NCBI GenBank assembly: GCA_000309945.1
Contig: CM001633.1
Span: 3,312,199 to 3,376,198 of the forward strand
Source: Leptolyngbyaceae cyanobacterium JSC-12
GTDB lineage: Bacteria > Cyanobacteriota > Cyanobacteriia > Leptolyngbyales > Leptolyngbyaceae
Direction of reading: 5' to 3'
DNA: 64,000 nucleotides
The position numbers were made by a program, and so were the translations under genes. The notes beneath the pieces were generated by a model. That model did not search any database. It saw nothing but the letters and a program-made list of their open reading frames with translations, and was not told where the DNA came from. Shown in pieces: positions 9,045-18,026 of the stretch (its first letter is position 1; each line of letters opens with the position of its first letter).

Positions 9045-10500
9045 CACAACTTGGCAAGTTACCGAAGTAGAAAAAACGATCGCCAATCAACTGGGGAGGA
9101 GAGCTTGTAAAATCTGTTCATTTGTATGTCCGTGAGAACATCGCGTCACAATGAATTGCAGCAAATCATCAAAGGCTTGACGAGTGAGGGTATAGAGCTT
9201 CTGTCCCACCGTTTGCTTGCCTTGAGCAAACTCAAATCGTTCAGATTGTGCGCCAGAACAGGCAGTCCGTTGCAGAATCGACTGCGCCACGCAACTAAGA
9301 CGGAAGTGACGGTTGACCGCTTCCTCGTTCCGCACCTGAGCCGACTCTAGCCCGGTGTGCTGTTTGCTCACCTCATGAAAGACCTCGCAGGACCATCGAT
9401 AACTCCAAGTCTGCATGACTCGCCCACTTTCCCAATGCAACGCATCGGTGAGCAGGAAGCGAGGTGGGTCTTGTAAATCTGCTTGCTCGTGGACGATGAC
9501 CAATCGCTTGCGTCCAAACTTCTTGAGGCGCACGACTTTGGTAAATGCCCAAATCGGTTTCGTTTCGCCGTTGCGGCAAGTGACTTGAATCGGGCGAAAG
9601 CTCTCTGGGTGATGGATTCTGAGTTCTAAACCAATCGCATCTACCCGTTGCCATTGGTCATTCCACAAGATGTTGCGAGAACTTTCAACTTCACTCACCC
9701 AGTGTTTTCCTGCGGACTCAATCATGGTGGTTAACTCAACAGTCAACACCCCATTGTCAAACGCATAATCGGCGGTGGGAAATTGTCCTTCCGCTTCCAC
9801 TTGGCGCACAATCTCGACGGCAATCTCGGTGCGTTTGCGATACTCCAATCGATTCTTGTGATAATGCAACATCTCAATCAGTCGTTCTCGCACTTGGTCT
9901 AAATCGTCATAGTGGGATTTTGCCGTCACCTTCAGATACTCCCGTTCTGCCACTGAAAAATCTGGAAACTGCACCACCACGTCAATCCCATCAATTAGGT
10001 GGCGGTTCGCAATCGTCGCCGTCACCACCGTTTGAAAGCAACTCATCCGATGTTCCACATAATCATAGGATCGCTTCACCCCAAAGATCTGCTTGCCCCA
10101 ATCGTGATGGCTGAGCGTCCAATCCAGACTGATGACTTCTCGCCCTCGCCCCTGATGCTCTTTGGCTATCACAGCACGATGATGGGACATTAACTCTGAA
10201 CTCCTCCAGCCCGCCTCAAACACCGCTGCGTGCATCGCTCTTCGTCCGCCGACCTCCCCACCTGCTACCCATTGTCCGGCAATCCCTTGCAAGGTTTTGT
10301 TCTCACTCAACAGCAATCCGGTCACATAGCGACTCACCTGCTCAAAGCCTGCGCCTCGGCAGAACAGGTCTCGATATTTCCCAAACTCTTGAGCAATCGT
10401 CGATGGCACAGCGACAAAGGGCAGCATGATACGGCTACGGCTAACGTCTCCTACATTTTCTGCTTATCTTTTTCCTTTCTGGGTAACTTGCCAAGTCGTG
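9045..10500 (-). mobile_element. IS4/IS701-like insertion sequence, copy 2 (intact)
   Basis: The element is 1456 bp, inverted relative to copy 1, with the same inverted-repeat ends (CACAACTTGGCAAGTTACC at 9045-9063 and its partner ending at 10500). The flanks, gattgaa on the left and acgacac on the right, do not match, so no target duplication is visible. The missing duplication suggests a rearrangement or deletion after insertion. Confidence 0.85.
9087..10427 (-). CDS. IS4/IS701-like DDE transposase
   Basis: A 446-aa intact transposase. DDE-type motifs are visible: ISLDWTLSHH around residue 103, YAFDNGVL around 210, and the C-terminal YRWSCEVFHEVSK with its catalytic Glu, which resembles the Y-R-E-K signature of the IS4 superfamily. 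It catalyses cut-and-paste movement of the element and could also mobilise the frameshifted copy 1 or the whole 10-kb segment between the outer ends. Family assignment between IS4 and IS701 is from memory and not certain. Confidence 0.85.
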   Translation of the reverse strand: MLPFVAVPSTIAQEFGKYRDLFCRGAGFEQVSRYVTGLLLSENKTLQGIAGQWVAGGEVGGRRAMHAAVFEAGWRSSELMSHHRAVIAKEHQGRGREVISLDWTLSHHDWGKQIFGVKRSYDYVEHRMSCFQTVVTATIANRHLIDGIDVVVQFPDFSVAEREYLKVTAKSHYDDLDQVRERLIEMLHYHKNRLEYRKRTEIAVEIVRQVEAEGQFPTADYAFDNGVLTVELTTMIESAGKHWVSEVESSRNILWNDQWQRVDAIGLELRIHHPESFRPIQVTCRNGETKPIWAFTKVVRLKKFGRKRLVIVHEQADLQDPPRFLLTDALHWESGRVMQTWSYRWSCEVFHEVSKQHTGLESAQVRNEEAVNRHFRLSCVAQSILQRTACSGAQSERFEFAQGKQTVGQKLYTLTRQAFDDLLQFIVTRCSHGHTNEQILQALLPS

Positions 10501-10949
10501 ACGACACCCTAACAACACTCTATAAAAACACTACCGTGCACCCCTCAAAGCGATTCAGGGAAAGGATTTCAGGCTGCGCGACACGTCCCACACGCTTAGA
10601 TCACCAACATTTAGGAAAAAATTTTTTACCCCACTGCACCATCGTGAGAAATTAACGGAAATTCCAGAATTCTCAGAATTTCCAGGAATTCTCCAATTTC
10701 TCGGAACATGGCGTTTTCATGCCTCTAAGCTCATTAACGTGTGTTCAAGACGGATTTTTAAGTAATCTGGTCATGTTGCTCTACTTTTACTTAGACCCTT
10801 AAACAACAAGGTTTGCACACAGTATTTTGAGTGGAATGATCCACAACAGTATGCATTTGGTTGAAACCATCCACTTGGGTTAAAGCAATTTCCAGTTACA
10901 AACCTTAAGGCTTGTAAGTCAGACTGAACTTAAATCGAATGTAGTTGGG
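10501..10949. other. Non-coding gap between IS copy 2 and the integrase
   Basis: No convincing gene is present in this 449-bp stretch. It holds a set of nested inverted repeats (10646-10702) and a 15-bp direct repeat (10875-10889 and 10945-10959), described separately. Downstream of an integrase, such repeats could be recombinase or excisionase sites, but this is inference. Confidence 0.5.
10646..10702. repeat. Nested inverted repeats around an AGAATTCT core
   Basis: The outer arms are GAGAAATT (10646-10653) and AATTTCTC (10695-10702). The inner arms are GGAAATTC (10657-10664) and GAATTTCC (10676-10683), with the palindrome AGAATTCT between the inner arms. The layered dyad symmetry is more than expected for plain AT-rich DNA. 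Confidence 0.6.
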
Positions 10950-10959
10950 TTAAAGCAAT
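10875..10959. repeat. 15-bp direct repeat TTGGGTTAAAGCAAT at the integrase 3' end
   Basis: Identical copies lie at 10875-10889 and 10945-10959, 70 bp apart. The second overlaps the integrase stop codon. They could be arm-type sites or the trace of a small duplication. Confidence 0.6.
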
Positions 10960-12086
10960 GGTACAGAGTGTGATTCAGTGACTTGTGCATAGACCCGATC
11001 CACCATTTCTACTGAGTTTCCAATCCACTCAGCTACTTGGATAGACGGCACATTTAAACTTCTGCAATGAGAAACAAAACTATGACGCATCTGATAGGGA
11101 TTGCGATACTCAATCTCAGGGAGCTTGCTTAATACCGACTTCCACGCTCTGTTAGTGAAGTTGTTCCACTGGATGTAAGTTCCTTTGACAGAAGGAAACA
11201 CCAATGATTCATCATCACTCCTTTCCATCCCCACGAGAATGGCTCGAAGCTGTTCATTAACAGGAAAACGCCTACAATTCTGTGTCTTCAATCCCTGTTT
11301 GGTTTGGTAACCTGTGACCGTATCGACCCGACTTTTCTCAAACAAAATGTAATTTGCTTTGACGTGCCCCCATTGGAGCGGGACTACTTCACTAGGACGG
11401 GCACCCGTGAAAAATAGGAATGCTACCAGGTTGGCATAGTGCTGATAGTGGAGATCGTTCCTAAATGCCTGAATGATTTGGTCACGCTCTGCTCTGCTGA
11501 ATGGATGAATTTCATCCTCTACCGTTCCTCGCTGTGGCAGTTTCACCGCCGCTGCCGCTCCCAAGAATGGGTTGTCTGTGAGCAGTCCTGATTTTTGTGC
11601 CCACTTTGCACACGCGCAAAACTGAGTGAGCAGTCGTTTTTGAACATCTGGACTCAATTTGGCGATCGCGTCCAAAATCGCTTGGGGTTGTCGCGTGTCC
11701 TTCGTAGGTAATCGGTCGATGTGGCGAGTTACCCAGTTGTACTGTCTAATCGTGCTGGGTGATTTACCCAAATTTCTAACCTCTAAATATTGCTGCCACA
11801 ACTGGCTAAGAGGTGGGGCTTTTACCGTGGGCAATTCTGATAAAGAGACATTTTCCCCACGTAAAAATTCTCGGTATTGATCTAATTTCTCTAGATTGAA
11901 GCGACCATACTGGATTTCTCGTGTCAGCCATAAAGCGCGGTCATTGGCTAGCTTTTGATGGTAGGGAGTATTCCTCAATCCCAATGCTAACGAGTACCGC
12001 TCACCCTGGTATGTCCACAGGAGGCGAAGGGAACCATTGCAGTTATTGAATTGAACCGTTCCCCGTTCTGCACGTCTTTTTGGCAT
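10950..12086 (-). CDS. Tyrosine recombinase / phage-type integrase
   Basis: A 378-aa protein with a core-binding domain (about 90-185) and a catalytic domain. The motifs FTGARPSEVVPLQW (first Arg), YQMRHSFVSH (second Arg; Tyr replaces the first His of HxxR) and WIGNSVEMVDRVYAQV (catalytic Tyr) are visible. Such integrases insert elements at tRNA genes. Its start is 144 bp from the 3' end of tRNA-Thr(UGU), and it is transcribed away from the tRNA, the usual layout at one end of an integrated element. The expected duplicate of the tRNA 3' end was not found in the window. The start ATG is followed by a basic MPKRRAERG. Confidence 0.88.
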   Translation of the reverse strand: MPKRRAERGTVQFNNCNGSLRLLWTYQGERYSLALGLRNTPYHQKLANDRALWLTREIQYGRFNLEKLDQYREFLRGENVSLSELPTVKAPPLSQLWQQYLEVRNLGKSPSTIRQYNWVTRHIDRLPTKDTRQPQAILDAIAKLSPDVQKRLLTQFCACAKWAQKSGLLTDNPFLGAAAAVKLPQRGTVEDEIHPFSRAERDQIIQAFRNDLHYQHYANLVAFLFFTGARPSEVVPLQWGHVKANYILFEKSRVDTVTGYQTKQGLKTQNCRRFPVNEQLRAILVGMERSDDESLVFPSVKGTYIQWNNFTNRAWKSVLSKLPEIEYRNPYQMRHSFVSHCRSLNVPSIQVAEWIGNSVEMVDRVYAQVTESHSVPLL

Positions 12087-12229
12087 AGCTTTAGATCAAA
12101 ACTGAGATCAAAAGTCTATACAAACTACTTCAAAACGGCACAAAATAATACAACAGTCTTATAGTTCAAGCTTACTGAACAACTGTCTAAAACCGTTGCT
12201 GTAAGGCGAAACCACCGCTATTTCTACAA

Positions 12230-12302
12230 AGCTGGTGACAAGACTCGAACTTGCGACCGGCTGATTACAAATCAGCTGCTCTACCAACTGAGCTACACCA
12301 GC
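12230..12302 (-). tRNA. tRNA-Thr (anticodon UGU)
   Basis: Read on the minus strand it forms a full cloverleaf: acceptor GCTGGTG/CACCAGC, D-arm GCTCAGTTGGTAGAGC, anticodon stem CTGAT/ATCAG with loop TTTGTAA giving anticodon UGU, and T-arm with TTCGAGT. The CCA end is not encoded. It sits at the boundary between accessory DNA (left) and conserved genes (right) and is the likely attachment site for the adjacent integrase. Confidence 0.95.
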
Positions 12303-12416
12303 ATAATCAGTTAGCTTTAGAGTATAGCAAACTTTGTTCTTGTCTGTGTATTAGATTACTCAATCTGAGCAGGTTTTCTATCTTACCTCTGCTATGGTTC
12401 ACACAGTAGTGGCTAT

Positions 12417-12465
12417 AAAAAGGTCGTTACGAACCTGGCAAAACTGGATGACAGTAGCAACGACC
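12417..12465 (-). terminator. Terminator after the exported methyltransferase gene
   Basis: On the minus strand GGTCGTT and AACGACC pair across a loop of about 30 bases and are followed by TTTTT. It lies 36 bp after the stop codon at 12501. The long loop lowers confidence. Confidence 0.55.
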
Positions 12466-12500
12466 TTTTACCAAAGAGGTTTGATAATTAACCTAAGAAT

Positions 12501-13166
12501 TTAGCGCAGACTGGCAGGTACTCTTTCTGGTACTGTCCAAAGATAAATTGTTCTACCATCTACCCGCACAACTTTCTCTGGTTTCCAGTTCCCCATATCG
12601 AAAGCATGGGACACAATTCGAGTACCAGGTTTAAGTTCACTCAGGAGTTTAGGACGCAATCGCAAATTGATTTGTGGCAGCAGGTAAAGGGTGACGACGG
12701 TAGCATCTCTCAGATCCGTTTGGAAAAGATCTTGTTGTCGAAATTCAACGCGATCGCTGACCCCCGCCTGTCTGGCATTCTCATTTGCTTCTTGCACTCG
12801 TCTAGGGTCGATGTCTACTCCGATACCTGAAACTCCATATTGTTTAGCCGCTGTAATTACAATTCGACCATCCCCACTGCCCAAGTCATAGAGCCGATCA
12901 TTTTGTTGCACGTTCGCAAGGCGTAACATCTCATCGACTACTGCTTGTGGAGTTGGGACATAAGGAACATCGGGGGTACGCTCTGGTGCTTGTGGCAGCT
13001 TTCCAGGTTGGGAGTCTTGGGTTAAAGGAGGTGCTTGCGAGGTAACTGCAGGTTGTGCTGTCTGAGTATCTAGTTCTCGCATTTGGCTATAACCAATTAG
13101 TCCTAAACCAATTGAGCCAATACTAGCTGCAAGAATTACTAGCATTCGTTGGAATGACATGATCAA
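12501..13166 (-). CDS. Exported class I SAM-dependent methyltransferase
   Basis: 221 aa. Residues 5-27 form a hydrophobic N-terminal segment, followed by a Pro/Gln-rich linker to about 70 and then a Rossmann methyltransferase domain with the SAM-binding motif LYDLGSGDGRI and the acidic motif VDIDP. The family normally transfers a methyl group from SAM, which is cytoplasmic. A signal or anchor sequence therefore implies either membrane tethering with the enzyme facing inward, or an unusual location. The substrate is unknown. It ends upstream of the tRNA-Thr and begins 34 bp after the permease stop, so the two may be cotranscribed. Confidence 0.8.
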   Translation of the reverse strand: MIMSFQRMLVILAASIGSIGLGLIGYSQMRELDTQTAQPAVTSQAPPLTQDSQPGKLPQAPERTPDVPYVPTPQAVVDEMLRLANVQQNDRLYDLGSGDGRIVITAAKQYGVSGIGVDIDPRRVQEANENARQAGVSDRVEFRQQDLFQTDLRDATVVTLYLLPQINLRLRPKLLSELKPGTRIVSHAFDMGNWKPEKVVRVDGRTIYLWTVPERVPASLR

Positions 13167-13200
13167 ATCTCCTTTACGAATGAATTAAGTGTCGAGATGT

Positions 13201-14580
13201 TTAGTGCCGTTGAAGTCGGTGACGATTCCATAGCAGGAGCGGAATTCCAAGACTGACCATGGCAATACCTACGATCGCGCCCATTCCGGTGTAAGCCACG
13301 CTGGAGTAGAGAAGATAGCCGCAGACGGCACAGAATAAAAGGGGAATAAAGGGATAAAACGGTACTTGAAAAGGACGAGCGCGATCCGGCTCACGATGGC
13401 GCAGCACGAATAAAGAGATGCCACTTAACAAGAAGAAAAACCAGAATACTGGAGCAGTGTAATCAACCATCGTTTCAAACCCTTTACGAGTGATGGTGCC
13501 CAGTACAACTAACGCAAGTGCGATCGCCCCTTGCAGCAGAAAGGCAGGAGTTGGTGCACTGGGGCGTGGCTGCCAGCGTCCCAAAAAGCTAAACAAGGAG
13601 AAATCCTGACCTAGGGCAAAGTTTGTGCGTGCTCCGGTAAAAATGGTGGCATTGATTGCGCCTAGCGTTGAAATTGCAATCAGTAAACTAATTAACTTTG
13701 CGCCAGCTTCTCCAAATGGACGACGCAATAATTCGGCAGCAACGGCAGTAGATTGTGCCATACTAGCAAATCCTAAACCGCGCAAACACGCCAGGTTAAT
13801 TAGTAAATAAATGATGGTGATGATACCAATACTCCACAGCAGCGATCGCAAAATATTGCGACTACCATTACGAATTTCGGCTGAGATGTAAGCGGCTTCA
13901 TTCCAACCACCATAGGACAACAGCACAAATAGCATTGCCAATCCCCAGTTCCCTGTTGATGAAGGCTCAGCAACGGTTTCAGTGATAGGGGGAGATAGAA
14001 ACAGCCCTACTAGGACTACCAGAACTAAACCAAGAACCTTGGCAGCGGTGAGCCAATTTTGAGTGTGTTTACCGAACTGCAATCCGATGATATTAAGTCC
14101 GGTCAATAGTGCGATCGCCAGTGCTGCGTAAATTGATGGTGAAATCGCTCCCAACGAAAGCAGTTGAGTTGCATAGTCACCAAAGACAAATGCTAACAAC
14201 ACAATGGAGCCTGTTTGAATCACTGTCATTCGTGCCCAGGCGAATAAAAAAGCGATTTCATCGCTAAAAGCGCGTTTCAGGTAGTAATAGTTCCCACCAG
14301 CATGGGGATAGGTCGTCGCCAACTCGGAGTAGCACAATGCTCCAATGATTGATGTGACGCCACCAATAAACCATGTGAGTAGCATGGAAAAAGGGCTTCC
14401 AGTATTCCCTGCTACTAAAGAGGGAGTCTCGAAAATACCAGCACCAATAACAACACCAACAATGAGTGCGATCGCATCAATGAGTGCTAGTGAGGGTTGC
14501 GGTGCAGACCTTTCTACAGAGAGCGCAATTGGCTCCAGTAGTATCCGTTCTCCATTTCTAGGCAAAATACATCCTCCCAA
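13201..14580 (-). CDS. APC-family amino acid permease
   Basis: 459 aa with about 12 predicted membrane helices. The first helix carries the APC signature IVGVVIGAGIFETPSLVA, where the GxG break binds the amino group of the substrate, and CYSELATTYPHAGGNYYYLKRAF follows helix 2. The family imports or exchanges amino acids across the inner membrane using a cation gradient. The exact substrate cannot be read from the sequence. The N-terminal 30 residues before the first helix are soluble. Confidence 0.85.
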   Translation of the reverse strand: MGGCILPRNGERILLEPIALSVERSAPQPSLALIDAIALIVGVVIGAGIFETPSLVAGNTGSPFSMLLTWFIGGVTSIIGALCYSELATTYPHAGGNYYYLKRAFSDEIAFLFAWARMTVIQTGSIVLLAFVFGDYATQLLSLGAISPSIYAALAIALLTGLNIIGLQFGKHTQNWLTAAKVLGLVLVVLVGLFLSPPITETVAEPSSTGNWGLAMLFVLLSYGGWNEAAYISAEIRNGSRNILRSLLWSIGIITIIYLLINLACLRGLGFASMAQSTAVAAELLRRPFGEAGAKLISLLIAISTLGAINATIFTGARTNFALGQDFSLFSFLGRWQPRPSAPTPAFLLQGAIALALVVLGTITRKGFETMVDYTAPVFWFFFLLSGISLFVLRHREPDRARPFQVPFYPFIPLLFCAVCGYLLYSSVAYTGMGAIVGIAMVSLGIPLLLWNRHRLQRH

Positions 14581-14955
14581 GTACGATAAGTTGACTGGGT
14601 TTGCTGTAGCTGGTGCCAGCTTTCATCGGACAGGGGATGTTAGTAGCCTTTCCAAATTATGGGTTAGCTGGTTAATCCCGTCCTAGCCTAAACTGGCCAC
14701 CGTTATGATTTACAGGGAATAAACTACTAAGACGAAACAGGCAACTGGGGAAGACTGCTTTCAGGCAAGATACAAACCTTACGTTAAGTCAGATTTAGAT
14801 AGAGTACAGAACAAAACCATAAATAATGTAACTGTGTATATTCTAGATTTTGTTCTTCAACGCCAAAACACGTTGATAGAAAAATCCTACTTTAGGTAGG
14901 AATTCAGGTAAGCATGGAGTCGCGATCGCTCTCTGATTTTTCCGCCTGTGGCTTG
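14581..14955. other. Non-coding gap upstream of the permease
   Basis: I see no gene here. It contains a short hairpin (TCCTACtttaGGTAGGA, near 14886) and presumably the permease promoter. Confidence 0.4.
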
Positions 14956-15174
14956 TCAAAGTTTAGCCGCTCCATTGCCCAAGTTGTAAAGGTCCCAATT
15001 GGACTCCAAACTAAATGCAGACCATGCTCCGCAAATAAATATGATTGTCCACATCATAGGAATCAACGCTTCAAAGGTTAACCATCGGGAACGGCGCAGG
15101 CGTAGAAACCACTTCACATCCCTTGGTCTTGATACATTGCTCAACATCGCGACTAACAACGTCACAACCCCCAA
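14956..15174 (-). pseudogene. Possible N-terminal remnant of a TspO/MBR-like protein
   Basis: The 72-codon frame contains LRLRRSRWLTFEALIPMMWT followed by IIFICGAWSA, which resembles the start of cyanobacterial tryptophan-rich sensory (TspO/MBR) proteins from memory. After this point the resemblance stops (ESNWDLYNLGNGAAKL), and the remaining membrane helices are not found downstream. I read it as a truncated remnant. It could instead be a small unrelated membrane protein. Confidence 0.4.
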
Positions 15175-15328
15175 TCACCATCCACGACTTAATCATGGTG
15201 AGCTACCTACTCAAGAGATAAAGGTCCTGAAAGAGATTCTTCCAAGACCATTGTCTGGTTAACTGCAAAAATAAAAATCAATCCACAGAATTATAGGGAG
15301 CAAGAGTTAGATAGATTATCGCGATCGC

Positions 15329-16591
15329 TTAACCAAAAATGCTGCCAAAGAAATCAACGGCTTCTTTTAGGGCAGCAATGAAGCTATCAATATCTTCTTG
15401 CGTGTTGTAGAAATAGAGACTGGCACGAGCCGTAGACTGAACCCTCAAATGACGATGTAATGGCTGAGTACAGTGATGCCCCGCCCGAATTGCTACTCCT
15501 GCTTGATCCAAAATGGTAGATAAATCGTGGGGATGCACATCGCCTGCGGTGAACGCTGCCAGTGCGGCTCGTCCACCTCCATTAGCATCGGGTTTGGGGC
15601 CATAAATACGAACGGTCGGTACCTGCTCCAGTTGCTTAAACAGGTAGGCAGTCAGTTCTTCTTCGTAGCGGTGAATTGTCTCCATCCCGATCGCCGTCAA
15701 ATAATCAACTGCTGCTCCTAAGGCGATCGCTTCAGCAATCGCAGGAGTCCCCGCCTCAAATTTGTGAGGCAAATCTGCATAGGTTGCATGATCCAGAAAC
15801 ACATCGGCAATCATTTCGCCACCACCCAAAAAGGGAGGCATTGAGCGTAATAACTCTAACTTGCCATACAAAAATCCAATTCCCGTTGGGGCACACATCT
15901 TATGACCCGATGCCACTAGCCAATCACAGTCAATCTCTTGCACATCCAGTAGCATGTGAGGCGCACTCTGGCAAGCATCTACCAATACTTTTGCCCCATA
16001 ACGATGCGCCTCCGCACAAATCTCCTTCACTGGATTGATGCAGCCCAGCGTATTCGATACATGAACCACTGAAACCAGCTTTGTCTTGTCCGACAACAGA
16101 GATTTGAAATGGTCAAAGTCAAATTCTTCCGTTTCCGTTAATTCCACAAACTTGAGAACGGCTCCCGTCCGCTGCGCTACAAACTGCCAGGGGATCAAAT
16201 TGCTGTGGTGTTCCATCACAGTCAGAATGATTTCGTCTCCAGTTTGCAGAGTATTCATACCCCATGCATAAGCCACCAGATTAATGGCTTCACTGGCATT
16301 ACGGGTATACACAATCTCTTGTCGAGAGGCTGCATTAATGAAATCTGCAACCTTATCTCGTGCTCCTTCATACGCATCTGTCGCCCGATTACTCAGCGTA
16401 TGCACCCCCCGATGAACATTGGCATTGTCGTACTCGTAATAATGAGTCAAGGCTTCCAGGACGGAGATCGGCTTTTGGGATGTGGCAGCGTTGTCCAGGT
16501 ATATCAAAGGTTTGCCATGAATTTCCTGATTTAGGATTGGGAAATCGGCACGAACTTTGAAGGCAAGAGGTTTTTCAGTTGCAATAGTCAT
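15329..16591 (-). CDS. sufS: SufS cysteine desulfurase
   Basis: A 420-aa PLP enzyme that takes sulfur from cysteine for Fe-S cluster assembly in the cytoplasm. The PLP-binding Lys is in [13 protein letters not shown], the pyridine-binding region is [10 protein letters not shown], and the active-site Cys is in the short loop [10 protein letters not shown], as expected for class II (SufS) desulfurases. It is the last gene of the suf operon, 82 bp after sufD. No SufE gene is visible nearby. Confidence 0.95.
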   Translation of the reverse strand: MTIATEKPLAFKVRADFPILNQEIHGKPLIYLDNAATSQKPISVLEALTHYYEYDNANVHRGVHTLSNRATDAYEGARDKVADFINAASRQEIVYTRNASEAINLVAYAWGMNTLQTGDEIILTVMEHHSNLIPWQFVAQRTGAVLKFVELTETEEFDFDHFKSLLSDKTKLVSVVHVSNTLGCINPVKEICAEAHRYGAKVLVDACQSAPHMLLDVQEIDCDWLVASGHKMCAPTGIGFLYGKLELLRSMPPFLGGGEMIADVFLDHATYADLPHKFEAGTPAIAEAIALGAAVDYLTAIGMETIHRYEEELTAYLFKQLEQVPTVRIYGPKPDANGGGRAALAAFTAGDVHPHDLSTILDQAGVAIRAGHHCTQPLHRHLRVQSTARASLYFYNTQEDIDSFIAALKEAVDFFGSIFG

Positions 16592-16673
16592 CGTTAAGAG
16601 GCGTGAATGAGGAACTGGAAGATGGAGGCTGAAAGGTTAGGAAAGGGAATCTAAACTCTAAAGCTCTGCACTG

Positions 16674-18026
16674 CTACGTGGGAATACGAACACTGGCAGC
16701 AAGGATATTTCGCAAAGAAGCAACCGGAATCTGGCTAATGATATCGTAGGCAAAAGCATATACCAGTAGCGATCGCGCACTGTTTTCGTCAATCCCACGG
16801 CTTTGCAGATAAAACACTTCATCGCTTTCTAGCTGGCTCACTGTTGCACCATGAGCACATTTCACATTATCCGCGGTAATTTCAAGCTGCGGTTTTGTGT
16901 CTACCCTTGCTTTGGGGGACATTAGCAGGCTTTTGCTTAACTGACGCGCATCGGTTAATTGCGCCGCTTTTGGTACAAAAATCTTGCCATTAAAAACTGC
17001 GTGCGCCTGATCATCCACAATGCATTTGTGAATCTGATTGCTAGTGCCGTAGGGCTTAGTGTAAGAAATCAGACTGTGCGTATCCGCTACCTGATTATCA
17101 GCAATCATGGTTAGCCCATTTAGCATGGTATAGGTTTGTTCACCGGTTTGGTAGACTTCCAGGTGATGCCGGGAGAGCGCCGCCCCTAAGCTAATGGCGT
17201 TGCAGGTATAGTGGGCATCGCGGGCTTGAGAAACGGCTGTTTTACCAATATGAAAGGCCGTTTGACTGTCTCTTTGAATCCTGGTGTGATTCACATGAGC
17301 ATTTGCTTCTACCCAGACTTCCGTCACCGAGTTGGTGAAATATACACTGGCATTGAGCGAAATATAATCTTCAATCAACGTCAGGCTACTGTTAGATTCA
17401 GCTATTACCAAACAGCGAGGAGTGGTCATCACCTGGGGCTGATCGGCCGTGGAAACGAATAGAACATGAATTGGCGAATCTACAATTTGCTTTTGCGGCA
17501 CATAAATAACAGCAACATCAGTCATGCTGGCTGTGTTTAGAGCCGTGAAAGTTTCTCCGGATCCGGGTTGTCTTGCCAGATAATCTAAAATCCGATTTTG
17601 TAAGGAAGATTCTTGCTGTATTGCGGTAGCAAGATTGCCCACAACCATATTAGTTGGAAGGTTTTGGGTTGTTGATAGTTCTGGCAGAAAGGTGCCATCG
17701 ACAAATACTAAACAGGTAGAACTTTCTGGCAAGATGAATGATGCAATTTCTGCTTGGCTGATAGCAGATGATTTTCTGGCAACGGACTTGAGTTCAACTT
17801 TCAACAAAGGGGACAGATCCGTAAACCGCCACTCTTCTTCGCGCGTTGAGGGAATTGCTAACTCCTGCACTCTGGAGGCAGCGCGATCGCGTACCTCCTG
17901 CAACCAGTCCAGGTTATCAGCAAGGGGCGATTGCAAGGCTAAAAGATTCTTCAGGTAAGTGGTGCGATCGCTCGCAGTTGTAACTCCCAAATTTCCCACG
18001 TCCGCAACGGTAGATATTTCAATCAT
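16674..18026 (-). CDS. sufD: SufD, Fe-S scaffold complex subunit
   Basis: A 450-aa SufD protein with a helical N-terminal domain, a central beta-helix and a C-terminal conserved block ([22 protein letters not shown]). It pairs with SufB and the ATPase SufC to build Fe-S clusters. The His in AHGATV is conserved in SufD proteins. Its start overlaps the sufC stop by 4 bp (ATGA), indicating translational coupling. Confidence 0.94.
   Translation of the reverse strand: MIEISTVADVGNLGVTTASDRTTYLKNLLALQSPLADNLDWLQEVRDRAASRVQELAIPSTREEEWRFTDLSPLLKVELKSVARKSSAISQAEIASFILPESSTCLVFVDGTFLPELSTTQNLPTNMVVGNLATAIQQESSLQNRILDYLARQPGSGETFTALNTASMTDVAVIYVPQKQIVDSPIHVLFVSTADQPQVMTTPRCLVIAESNSSLTLIEDYISLNASVYFTNSVTEVWVEANAHVNHTRIQRDSQTAFHIGKTAVSQARDAHYTCNAISLGAALSRHHLEVYQTGEQTYTMLNGLTMIADNQVADTHSLISYTKPYGTSNQIHKCIVDDQAHAVFNGKIFVPKAAQLTDARQLSKSLLMSPKARVDTKPQLEITADNVKCAHGATVSQLESDEVFYLQSRGIDENSARSLLVYAFAYDIISQIPVASLRNILAASVRIPT

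Noticed and set aside
10230-10655. 141-codon plus-strand frame across the IS end
   Set aside because: Most of it is antisense to the transposase and the rest is non-coding.
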